Positions 54,330 through 64,000 of a stretch of 64,000 nt of DNA are shown one piece after another; position 1 is the first letter of the stretch, and every line of letters starts with the position of its first letter. The notes under the pieces were generated by a model. That model ran no database searches. It was not told where the DNA came from and saw only the letters and a program-made list of their open reading frames with translations. The stretch spans positions 34,650,898-34,714,897 of the forward strand of contig NC_092577.1 of assembly GCF_037975245.1 (NCBI RefSeq), in the 5' to 3' direction. This DNA comes from Apostichopus japonicus (taxonomy: Eukaryota; Echinodermata; Holothuroidea; Aspidochirotida; Stichopodidae). The position numbers and the translations under genes are program-made.

Positions 54330-57300
54330 CTGTGGAACGCCAAAATGAAATAAAAAGGAAAATATGTTAACAGCTGTTACGAGGGAAAATGGACTAAGGA
54401 TGGGGGAGGAGGAGGGTGGAGGTGTAATAGGTAGCTTACACATTAGTAGAACTACAAATAAGCTTATAAAAAGCAGAAAATACATTAAAAAAGGAAGCTA
54501 TTCTGATGAATTTTAAATGCTGCCCTCTACATGGAACAGAGCAGCTGGTAAAAGCGTTTCTTTTTATTTCTTCGGAGGGAGGATGTGGGTATGGGTGGGG
54601 TGAGGAAGTGGGTAGGGGTGGGGTGAGGATGTGGGTAGGGTGAGGATGTGGGTAGGGTGAGGATGTGGGTAGGGTGAGGATGCGGGTAGGGGAGGGTGGG
54701 GATTTGGGTAGGGGTGGGTGAGAATGTTGGTAGGGGGTGGGTGGGGATGTGGGTAGGGGTAAGGTGAGGATGTGGGTAGAGGTGGGATGAGGATGTGGGC
54801 AGCGATGGGATGGGAATGTGGTTAGGGGGTGGGTGAGGATGTGGGTATGGGGTGGTGAGGATGTGGGTAGGGGGTGGGTGAGGATGTGTGTATGGGTGGG
54901 TGATGGTGTAGGTAGAGGTGGGGTGATGATGTGGGCTGAGGTGGGTGAGGATGTGGTTACGGATGGGGTGTGGATGTGGGTGGGTGAGGATGTGGGTGAG
55001 GATGTGGGTGAGGATGTGGGTAGAGGTGAGGATGTGGGTAGAGGTGAGGATGTGGGTAGAGGTGGGGTAGGGTGGGAGTTCAAGGATGATGGTTATTACT
55101 ATGAATCACCATGTTTAATATTTACATGACTGATTTTTTAAATTAGTCTCTTCTCTTGAAGGCGAGAAGTAATCGGATTTGAATCAAGTAGTAAATTTAA
55201 GTATGTGTGGGTTGGGGTAGGGGAAAGTTGGAGAATGACAATTACATTCGATACAAACAACATTTGTTTGTAGGGGAGCAATGCCATGTAGCATGCTTTT
55301 GTACAATGTTGGTTTAGCTTTTGTATTGTGGTGGAAGAGGGGAATGGGGTTTACCGTATTTGTCCATCCCTTATATGCTATTTAATAGATGTTTCCTGCT
55401 CACCTGATGAGAACGTCTTTCCACCCTCGTAATGTCGTTATTCGTCACAATATCCAAGGCTTCATTTCTCTATCGGGAGAAGGTGAAAGTTGAAAAAAAA
55501 AACAGTTTTCAGATAATTAGGAACGGGAATGATCGATGCAAAAACATTTCAGAGGCGAATACACTGGGAGGGGTTGGTAGGGTATTAACATCACCATGAT
55601 TTGCTAAAAAAATAAGAGAGGATTAGAATGAAAACGAATGAGGAGGAAGGGAAAGAAACTGAGGAGGAGGAGGAAAGAGGAAGAGAAGGGCGGGAGGGGA
55701 GGAGGGGCAGAAGGAGGAGGGGAGAAGGAGGAGATGAAGGAGATAGAGAAGAAGAAGAAAGAAGATGTAGAAGACAGAGAAAGACGAGGAAAGAGGAGGA
55801 GCTAAAGGAGAAGCATGAGGAGAAGGAGGAGAATGAAGGAGGACAGATGAGGAGACAGAGAAAGAAGAATGTAGAGGAGGAAAAAAGGAAGGAAGAGAAG
55901 TGGATATTTCGAAATTTGTTTTGACTTGACCAAGGTAATGCAGCAAACTAAAAAATGATTTTCTTTCCCAAATCTTTTTCGCAGGAAAGAAAAATGTACA
56001 AACGCAGCGTCATACTTTGAACACATTAACATTAACGTTTGGGAGTGATATGTTGGAATGTAAGGCTTACTTTTTCCTTGAGATGAAAGTTCGGTTTTCT
56101 CGTGTGCAGCTCTGCTCTTCTGCAAAAATGTTTCTCTATCGGTTGAGCAATCCATCGATAAATACGCCAGAAGGACTTCGGAGAAGGGACCATGTTGAAA
56201 GGTATAGGGATGGTCGCCCCTTTCTCAAAGTAAGACATCCACAGTTTAGCTCGAGCAAACTTCCATTCCACATCTTCTTCATTCTGTGCAGTAGAATATC
56301 ATAGAAATCATAAGATTCATATACCATATTCATATTTGATTATGTTTGGTGCTATATCACAATGCACACTCTCAGTTCATGTTTGATATTCGACATGCAT
56401 TATATGTATTGACCTATTCTGTATATGAAAGTTAGTTCAAGTGGTTGAATTCGCTAGTCACCATAATTTATCCGCTTCCCCCCTCCCTTTTACTTGAAAT
56501 TAGTTGAAAATAACACTTGAAGGATACACGGATATACCATACAAGGTGACGGATATGAATCGATTGAAAAATACATCAAATGCGGCCGATTGTCATGTAT
56601 CACGTGACACTTACGTCACTATCGACGACACTTACCTCAATTTCTTGGAAGGAATTGCTCATCATGGCAATTAACATATTCAACATAACTAGACTCATGA
56701 CGATGTGATAGATAGCAAACATCACTGTTCCTACGCCGGAAGTGAAACCGTAATCATTTCCCCTACTCTTGAACTCATCTTTGATGTTCGGGTCAGTCTG
56801 GTCAGCCATTCCGAAAAGGGACCAAAAAAGGGTAAGAAGAGTAGCAAAGAATCTGAAGGATAAGAAACAAAATATGTCAAAATAAAAAAAAAAAAACCGA
56901 CACGGAAAAACAGGTGGCAATTAGTCACATGACGATACAATTCCCGCCACTGTTTTACCAAAAAAATCCCAGTGAAAACCACAGCAATATGCAGCAAAAA
57001 TAACAACAACCACAATAGATTATGAATTTTGTCAAACACTTGATGAAATTAATTTCTCTGTCTGATAATTATTATAGTGAATCCAACAATTTTGCTGAAC
57101 AAAATACGACGATAGGCGACACACTCCCACCGTCAACCAGCCAGCCACCCATGGCCCACTCACTACCCCCATTGACCCCCACTCCTCATCCATCCACACT
57201 TTCTGAATTAGTATATATGAATACACTTACGTGCCGAAATTGCTTTCTTCACCTAAAGACCAATAAAGGTTTAGAAAGGAGCAGAAAAAGGCAAGAAATA

Positions 57301-60300
57301 CAACGAAAAAGACTGCACCAAATCGAACGATATCTCCAATCATTCGCCCCAAGGATATCTGCAGTGGGCCTAAAAACTCGTTGATGGGTAGAATGTAGGA
57401 AAGTCTAGAGAAGCTCAGGACATTGGCAAAAGCAAACAATGCCTCACTGACAAAAATTGGATCAAAGCTCCTCCAGACTTCACGTTCTGTAAATGAAAGG
57501 GAGGAAATATAGATAAAAATAGAATAAACGTCTTGTAATTTGAATGAATACTATTTCTTTAAATTATATTTACAGCCACGGCTTTGACAGCCTTCATTCG
57601 AGGGTGGGGTTTGGGGGAAGGGGTAGGTAACAGGGGGGGCAGATACAATAACTTGAAATGATAATAGAACCACTGACTAATGAAATATAATAGTACTACA
57701 GTCCCCCATATTTTTTCACTTCCCTGAAAGAAATGTCGTATCCACCAACCCTGACCACACCATCCGCCCAAGTACCCCACCTACTACTCCAAGTTCCACC
57801 ACAATCTTGAAACTAAAAAACCAATGTGCTGAGAATTTGATCGCGAGTTAAATTTGCATGACAATTGTAGAAAACAATTGAAGCGGAAGAGGGACATTGA
57901 GGGGAAGAGAACATGTGTTGGTAGTAAAGTAACATTTTCCATCACAATTTGTGAATTTTAATCTGCATTCCTTCTCGAACTTTGGTTCTTTTGTTTTAAG
58001 TTAAAACAAGTCACAGAACACCCGACCTAAGTGACACCTCCAAAACTTGACTATGAGATATCAAAACCTAAAACATGATCATTTGATTGCCTGGTGCTCT
58101 TTTGCTCAATGTATCTGGTTGAATTAGCAAACAACGTCGTGAAATGCATTCGTGATTAGAAATGCCTAGAGGGTTGGAGGGTGGCGTAGAAACATACCCC
58201 CTCCACCAGTTGGGCAAACCCCTGTTCCTACGCATATTGGCCCTGATCTATGCATGAGTACTTTTTGGATCCGCCCCTCCGTGTGACCAATGATCACTTC
58301 CGGGGAAAAAACATCTCCCCAGTGACCGGTAACATATTCCAATCACTTTGTAACGCCCACACCTCGCTCCATGCAACCAATCCATGTACGCCACCCTATA
58401 CGTGTTCCTCCCTTCACACGACAGGTATTCAGACCACATGAACATTAGAGATACATTGATATAATTACCTTTGCGGAGAAAATAAAAGTGGTCCAATGCT
58501 ACCTGGTTTTCATTTTTTTCGACATCGACGCAAAAGCTGTTGTTTTCTGTGTTCAAATATTCTATTGCATTTGTATTCTTTATGTGAGTAAACACCTTCG
58601 CACAGTATGACCCGATATATAAGTTTAACATAAAAATATCTATCCAGTTCCATCCAGATGCGAGGTACCGGCTCCATCCTTCCATCCAGATCTGTTTCAC
58701 CTCTCCCCAGAACATTCCTGCAAAATGGAGAAAAAGAAAAAAACACGAAATTTCCACTTTTTGGTTACGGTGCCAAGAAGGCTCAGTAACCCTTTGCAAT
58801 CGTGCTGGCGCGCCTGTGTTGGCGTGTATGCGTGGGGTGTGTACGGTACATGTCTAGCCCTCTCAACTGGTGAAATGGGGCAAAAGGAATTCCTGTCACC
58901 AGTTGTTTAACAATAGAGAACAATCGTCATCGGTTGTCCAGACAAAGGGTTAGGATAAAGGGAAAACAAGATTGAGTGTGCGTGTAATGGGGGTGGGGTG
59001 GGGGGGGGGGGTATGCGACGGCTAACTTGTAAACACGATATCTCAACGACCAAAATCAATGTCATACTTAGTTGGTAGATGCCCCATGATGTGTTGATGT
59101 GCCCTTTTGTTTTTGGTTTCCATCTCATGAACTTATTGTAGTTGTGGTAATTCCAAGGGCCAAATTAGGTTTATGATGGTTCTATTATAGCAGCGTTCTA
59201 TCGATATAGGCTATTATTATTACTACGGTAGTCTTTGGGGACCACCTGAAACACATGATTTGCTAGTTGATAGCTCTGTGGAATAGTGTTATGGCGGGAC
59301 ATGATGGATATATGGTGTTGAATAATCTCGACTGTTGCTGTTGTTCATATGAAGGTAAAACAACATGTTTTGATAGAGTTATAAAAATTAATAAGACTAT
59401 GGATTAACATTAACAATAACAGGTTTGGACTGTGTAACCGACGTCGATCATAGTCAAGGTAGATTTAAAGGAGCCTTTCAGAGACGGTTTGCATATTTTA
59501 AGGTGAATATCCTTGAAAACCGGGATTGCTATAGAAATCCCCCGTATTCCTCAAATAGTTCTCCTTTGATAATAATAATAATAATAATTAAATCATAATC
59601 ATAATCATAATCATAATAATAATTAGTCTTATAAAGCGCAGAATCCAACCTAAAGGTTGCTCAATGCGCTTTACAGATGTGTGTAGCATTTAGAAAATAA
59701 GTAAGTTTTAATAGCACGTTTGAATTGTTCAAGTGAATCAATTTCCCGCAGATGGACTGGCAGCGAATTCCATAAGTGCGGAGCGGAATAGCAGAAACTG
59801 CGATCACCAAAAGTTCTCGTGATATGGACTATGACATATATCATGACGAACATTCTATCTAAATCCATCCTTTATGGGCCTAGCGACACACCGATCCCTC
59901 ATGTCGATAAATAAGCCGAAGTTAGGACGGGAGGTATAGAGGAAGTTACTTACCGGCAAGTAAAATGAGGATAAAGATGTCCACGAAGTTAATTCCGGTT
60001 TGCCGAAGATCATATCTACAACTGGATGTAATATGTGAATAATCACATCCACCGTAACAAGATTTGTTATACTCAGGACAGAAAATTCGATCGCATGCGG
60101 CCAGCTCCTCGTTGTCTTGTATCGGTACATCACAGTCTATCAGAAGGGCTTGGTCCGAATCAGCAAAAACAGACTGTAAGAACAGCGCCGCTAAGAAACA
60201 GAAATAAGCAACGGTTTGAGTTGTAAATTTCACGAGAGGAGTTGAGACAACTCGACCAATCTGTAAAGTGGAAAAAAAAAGAAGAAGAAGAAAGAAGACA

Positions 60301-60822
60301 ATCACTTAAAAGTTATGATTTACGAGGGAAATGAAGACGATGCGGATATAGGATAATACATGACGTCACGATTTCCATGGATATATCCTCTTTCTTTTCC
60401 GCCTAAAAATAGAAAAAAAAAGCGGAATATCAGTATAGAAATGTTATAAGCACCCACATTTATATTTTTCTTGGACTATAATATATCAGGACTAAAATTC
60501 TGTCTGACTTAATTCAATCATTTAAGTTGCGGTATATAATCTACACGTACCCGACTTGTTGGTGCAATCCAATAAATGAAGGCCCATACTGGACATGTGA
60601 TGTAGAGGATTAGCGGTATAAAGATCTTGACTGGGAAAGCTAATTGCCGCCATCCTGGAAAGCTGTCGTACCAGATGGTCGCCAGGTGGTGCTGACAGTG
60701 TGGATGCGAAACAAACTGGAGTGTGCGTCAAAGGAATGAAGGGAATGAATTAAAAAAAAAAAAGGATAAGTGATAGAAATAAAACCAGAATTTTTTTCTT
60801 ATACTTAAATTCAAACAAGTAA

Positions 60823-60866
<44 letters not shown>

Positions 60867-62418
60867 GCCAAAAAATGTAACCAAGCACTGTATTAGGTCA
60901 TTAAAGTCTTCTTATTTCTTTTTGCGGTTAACCTTTATACGCGGCTATACATTACTGGCATATTGTGGTATGATTACTATTATATGTCTCTTCACTGCAT
61001 TACAGTCACTAAGTTCTCTGACACGCACCTGTTTCTGGTTGTAACGCACTGCTAACTTCAACCTCTGCAGGGTACTACCTTGATAAGTGTCCGGTTGGTC
61101 TGGTCGCCCATCGCCTGCTAAATGTGGGCGAAGCTCATTCAGGCCTTCCTCCATGCTGGTCGCTTCTTGATTTAAAATTAAGGCGACTTCCTTCGAGTTT
61201 TGGCACATATCTAAGAGATCCGATGTGTATTTTTTACACTGCTGGCTTAGTTCTCTGTATTCTTTCTGAAGTTCAGGTAGAAAAAGATGAAGGAATCATT
61301 TGTCTGTTGCGATTCAATTTTGATACGTTATAAACCGTTAAGAAACACTGCTATCAGTTCAGGTTGTATTTTGTATTACTTTTAGTGAAGGTGGAAGGAA
61401 ACCATGGAAATTCCTTTACTTGCAAGTTTAGGAGTTAGACAAAATTTAGAGGTCCGAGAAACATTCTCTCCGTCCGTTCACACACCCCTCCCGCACCTTT
61501 CTCTTGAGTAGTACATGAAACCATTTAAACAACAAAATTTCCTCCCACATGTGTTTTCTAAATGTATTTATTTTTTACACATTCTCTTATACAGGCTCTC
61601 TAGTGGATAAGCAGTTTGCTAACAGTTTAATTTTATTTTATATTTTATTTATTTTTGTTTATATTTGGTATTTCGATCGATACGTATACCTTGAACTCTT
61701 TTTCCGTCCGGGCTAATTGTGATAGTTCTTCACTTAGTAGAAAAGCTGTCAATATGGGATCATTGCTGGTAAGCGAAATGTACGCCGGGCTTCCCAGGGC
61801 TCTGTATGTATGAATCGCAGATTTGGAGTGTTTCAGTGGATCGAATTTCCGTCTATTTTTGCAATAGTTGCATTGACAGGAAGGCACGTGGGGTTGTTTT
61901 ATTGTCTCTCCGCGTTCCAAGAAAATGCGAATTATGTCCACTTCGTTACAGTGAGCTGCCAACATCAACGGCGTAACATCTTGGTCGAATTTGGAATGGT
62001 TTATGCGTTGATAATAATTCGTTATTGTTCCAAGACGATTGAGGGTCCCTCTGTTCCTCTGATACACGGGGTGTTTTAACAGATTCGAAAGGATACGAAT
62101 ATAACCCTTGCTGATAGCGAGCATAACACACTCGTTTAGCGATTCATAACTGAGCATGCGCCCCCAATGGTCGATAATGAACTCGACAATCTCCAGGTGT
62201 TCATTTTCGGTCGCTATCTCTAAGATGGTGCGGTCTTTCACGTCGATGCAATTGATAAGCCGACCCGCCTTTTGCTCGTCGCTAGCTTCGAGAGCGAATC
62301 GAATTGTTCCTAGATCACCGAGTTCAGTCGCTTTTATAAATGTCTGCTCATCTTCAGGGATGTCCTGAAGAGTTCGGCTAAAAGCCGACAGCACTGTGGA
62401 GCTAGTACGTCGTCTCAT
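53865..62418 (-). CDS. TRPC: TRPC-family cation channel, 10 exons, complete
   Basis: Ten exons join to 967 aa, near the length of human TRPC4/5. TRPC proteins are plasma-membrane Ca2+/Na+ channels downstream of phospholipase C; fly members carry the rhabdomeric light response. Seen in order: ankyrin repeats (~20-190), the conserved zinc-binding HxxxCxCxxC ([11 protein letters not shown], ~187-197), the TRPC linker ending in FVSHPHCQ, six transmembrane segments with pre-S1 (~340-720), pore motif LFWSLFG (~655), S6 [15 protein letters not shown] box EWKFAR (~726), a helical stretch (VRRYLFQLQ) and a C-terminal coiled coil. The pore and TRP-box region most resembles TRPC4/5, but subtype assignment needs a tree. 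No C-terminal PDZ ligand like TTRL is present; it ends EEDE. Confidence 0.94.
54570..55080. repeat. GT-rich minisatellite (GTGAGGATGTGGGTAGG units)
   Basis: Irregular 16-22 bp units in TRPC intron 9; on the sense strand this is a C/A-rich tract giving false Pro/Ser/Thr frames. Confidence 0.85.
55404..55469 (-). CDS. TRPC: TRPC exon 9
   Basis: 22 codons ([12 protein letters not shown]...), phase 0-0, acceptor CGATAG. Small; placed by phase and by its position before the C-terminal helix exon. Confidence 0.8.
55620..55915. repeat. GA-rich purine tract
   Basis: Almost purely A and G on the plus strand (pyrimidine-rich in the TRPC sense strand) in the intron between exons 8 and 9. Both strands give low-complexity false ORFs. 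Confidence 0.8.
56071..56283 (-). CDS. TRPC: TRPC exon 8: TRP helix
   Basis: [20 protein letters not shown] and [12 protein letters not shown]; phase 0-0, donor GTAAGC. Confidence 0.93.
56636..56852 (-). CDS. TRPC: TRPC exon 7: pore and S6
   Basis: LTLFWSLFG pore helix/filter and [17 protein letters not shown]; phase 2 to 0. Confidence 0.94.
57231..57486 (-). CDS. TRPC: TRPC exon 6: S4-S5
   Basis: [20 protein letters not shown] and [12 protein letters not shown], the conserved S4 and S4-S5 linker; phase 1 to 2. Confidence 0.93.
58469..58717 (-). CDS. TRPC: TRPC exon 5: S2-S3
   Basis: [17 protein letters not shown] and [16 protein letters not shown]; phase 1-1. Confidence 0.92.
59571..59868 (-). 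mobile_element. 5'-truncated non-LTR retrotransposon remnant (RT C-terminus and 3'UTR)
   Basis: A 65-codon frame contains [20 protein letters not shown] and [13 protein letters not shown], the standard C-terminal end of CR1/jockey-like reverse transcriptases. It is followed by a 3'UTR with GCGCATTGAGCAACC and a microsatellite tail of TTATGA/TTA units (59571-59620). It lies in the TRPC intron between exons 4 and 5. Confidence 0.75.
59954..60260 (-). CDS. TRPC: TRPC exon 4: S1, Cys-rich extracellular loop, start of S2
   Basis: S1 ([18 protein letters not shown]), then a loop of about 55 residues with six cysteines, then [12 protein letters not shown]. Phase 0 to 1. Confidence 0.92.
60551..60715 (-). 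CDS. TRPC: TRPC exon 3: pre-S1
   Basis: [20 protein letters not shown] and YWIAPTSR are hallmark TRPC sequence; phase 0-0, donor GTACGT. Confidence 0.93.
60826..60864. repeat. (AT)n microsatellite
   Basis: About 19 AT units in TRPC intron 2. Confidence 0.9.
61029..61265 (-). CDS. TRPC: TRPC exon 2: linker helices
   Basis: 79 codons, [20 protein letters not shown] and ALILNQ, the typical TRPC linker; phase 0-0, donor GTGCGT. Confidence 0.92.
61565..61640. repeat. Dispersed repeat, partial third copy
   Basis: TTTTACACATTCTCTTATAC and GGATAAGCAGTTTGCTAACA match 16930-16990; the CTGCTAGGATC portion is missing. Lies in TRPC intron 1. Confidence 0.65.
61690..62418 (-). CDS. TRPC: TRPC exon 1: ankyrin repeats and zinc motif
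   Basis: 243 codons from ATG at 62416-62418; [20 protein letters not shown] is an ankyrin repeat, followed by [11 protein letters not shown] and [12 protein letters not shown]. Donor GTATAC, phase 0. Confidence 0.93.
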
Positions 62419-63005
62419 GCCTATTGCAGTACGTTTGCTACGAGGTATGGATAACGATGTTCAGACTGACACGGACTAGAACCGGGCTATAAACCTTGGA
62501 TCCAAGCCTCAGTTTCTTTCTTTCGCTGTACAGATGTAAAACAAAAGTCATATATAAAATTTACAATCTGTTTCGCATATGAACCCTCTGCAATTTAAAG
62601 GATCATTTCCCAACTATTATAAGTGGTATCGAAATACAAGCCGTAATTTATTGTATATTGAAGTTCAAAATCTTAGCATTCAAATTAATTTTGTGTCCAA
62701 AAGTTATCCTAAAACATGATCATTCTTTATGTCTTTGCAACTCCTTAAAGGCCGTTTAGCTGAGCATATCTAGCCTATTGAGTGGCAGGCTTCACCGAAC
62801 AATCTCAACAAGATATTAATTGTGCAGCAACTTTGTGTTAGCTGTAAAACTACATGAATAAAATTCCCCCTCCTCTATATCCACCTATCTCTCTCTCCCT
62901 TTCTCATTTTGATGCTCACTTAACATCATTTTGTTACGGTTAATTAAATTCCCCATTTCAGCGTAACTAGACGTGGGGCGTGGATTTGGTCTATTGCACC
63001 ATCTA
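62419..63005. other. TRPC upstream sequence
   Basis: Expected to hold the TRPC 5'UTR and promoter; no motif stands out and no other gene is seen. Confidence 0.4.
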
Positions 63006-63642
63006 CAAGGGCGGCGGAACCGGGGGGCACAGGGGGCACGTGCCCCCCCCCCCCACTTTTCCTCAGGTTAAAAATGTGCCCTTTTTCTACATAAAAATTG
63101 AGGTGTCTCAAGTTAGCAAGAGGCCAGGGAACAAGAATGAACACTCGGGAAGGGCCGTTTCCAGCCATCTGAGGGGTTTGTAAAACCAAAACTTTTCTTG
63201 TACGCTCCGCGCCAACCGATGGTGGCGCTCCGCTCAGATAGTCGTGCATACAACTTTGCAAATCCTGGCTACGCCCCTGACTTTTAATGAATTTCTGTGG
63301 GTCAAACTTAAAGCTATTTCGAATGGAAAAAATTTGTTATAAACTCTAATTCGGAAGATTCCTACATTAGCAACTAGCATGATTTCACCTCATTTTGTCT
63401 CAAAAGAAAACTTGTTCCTTGTTTCCCAATTTGCACATTGGATTTTGCAGTGCTAGTATGCATATTTTCCTTGAGGGGGGGGGGGGGGGCGTTGATGGAG
63501 TGATGTGTATACACAAATATGATAATGCAATAAGAGTTATAAAGGGTACTAAATACAAGGCTGCATCAGTCCAATCGAATTTCTGCAAAGTGCCCTTTGA
63601 TGTCGGTGCCCCCCCAGATTAAAAGTGCTTCCGCCGCCCTTG
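63006..63642. mobile_element. Non-autonomous DNA transposon, 637 bp, hAT-like
   Basis: Perfect 14-bp terminal inverted repeats CAAGGGCGGCGGAA with a flanking 8-bp duplication ACCATCTA/ACCATCTG (one mismatch). Interior holds C- and G-homopolymers and no transposase. Upstream of TRPC. Part of its interior (GTACGCTCCGCGCCAAC) recurs at 52891. Confidence 0.75.
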
Positions 63643-64000
63643 ACCATCTGTAGTAAAATAAAACAATTCTGCTATAAGGCTAAATTAAAAATAAAAGCGA
63701 AGTGTAAGACATTCTGGAGGATAAAATACAGAAAAAAGGAAGTACACACAACCAGCTTCATTACCAGATTACTTCACTGGTCTAGTTTATCCATGGCATT
63801 AAATGGTTTCGTATACCGCGAACAATTCCCGATCCTGTGAAATTATAAGAAAAGGAAGCCAATTTAGATCCAGCTCAGTGCGTTTGTCATCATATCGTCT
63901 CGTTATAATTACACTTGATTTCATTTTTCGTCCAAGTGATAGTTTAGTTTAGTAGGAAATAAGGGATCAGGAAGGACACTCAAGTTCCTATCAAGGACCC

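Noticed and set aside
54436-55129. Pro/Ser/Thr-rich and Gly/Val-rich frames
   Set aside because: Low-complexity translation of the GT-rich minisatellite within a TRPC intron.

Overview
The window is animal genomic DNA: long introns with GT-AG splice sites, microsatellites, satellites, SINEs, MITEs and a LINE. Three protein-coding genes are recognisable. Gene content (an eys/spacemaker orthologue, FAF2 and a TRPC channel), the CR1-like LINE with a 2A-like motif and the tRNA-derived SINEs fit an invertebrate deuterostome. An echinoderm, perhaps a sea cucumber, is my best guess; the species is not provable from the sequence alone.

1-40310, minus strand: an orthologue of eyes shut/spacemaker (EYS), the secreted proteoglycan of photoreceptor matrix. 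I traced 35 coding exons, from a signal peptide and the EYS-specific N-terminal domain (40310) through about 40 EGF-like modules and one 2.8-kb exon with a Ser/Thr-rich mucin-like stretch, to the LamG-EGF-EGF repeats. The gene runs off the left edge inside the fourth LamG domain. It carries two lesions in this haplotype: a 3.5-kb LINE sits inside an EGF exon (29691-33193), and the large exon has a 1-nt frameshift near 14050. A perfect (GGGA)n tract of about 490 bp abuts one splice acceptor.

40311-41481: a short intergenic gap between divergent genes. 41482-49374, plus strand: FAF2 (UBXD8), complete in 10 exons (450 aa), an ER/lipid-droplet ubiquitin adaptor for p97/VCP.

49375-53864: repeat-filled convergent intergenic region with a 60-bp array, a higher-order 164-bp array and TE fragments. 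53865-62418, minus strand: a complete TRPC-family cation channel in 10 exons (967 aa). 62419-64000: upstream sequence holding a 637-bp hAT-like MITE.

EYS and TRPC both act in rhabdomeric photoreceptors of other animals (extracellular matrix and light-gated channel), so their proximity is notable, but FAF2 lies between them as a housekeeping gene and no shared regulation is shown. The most unusual pattern is that three separate exons (two in eys, one in FAF2) have their 3' end plus splice donor copied in tandem into the following intron, making arrays of decoy 5' splice sites.
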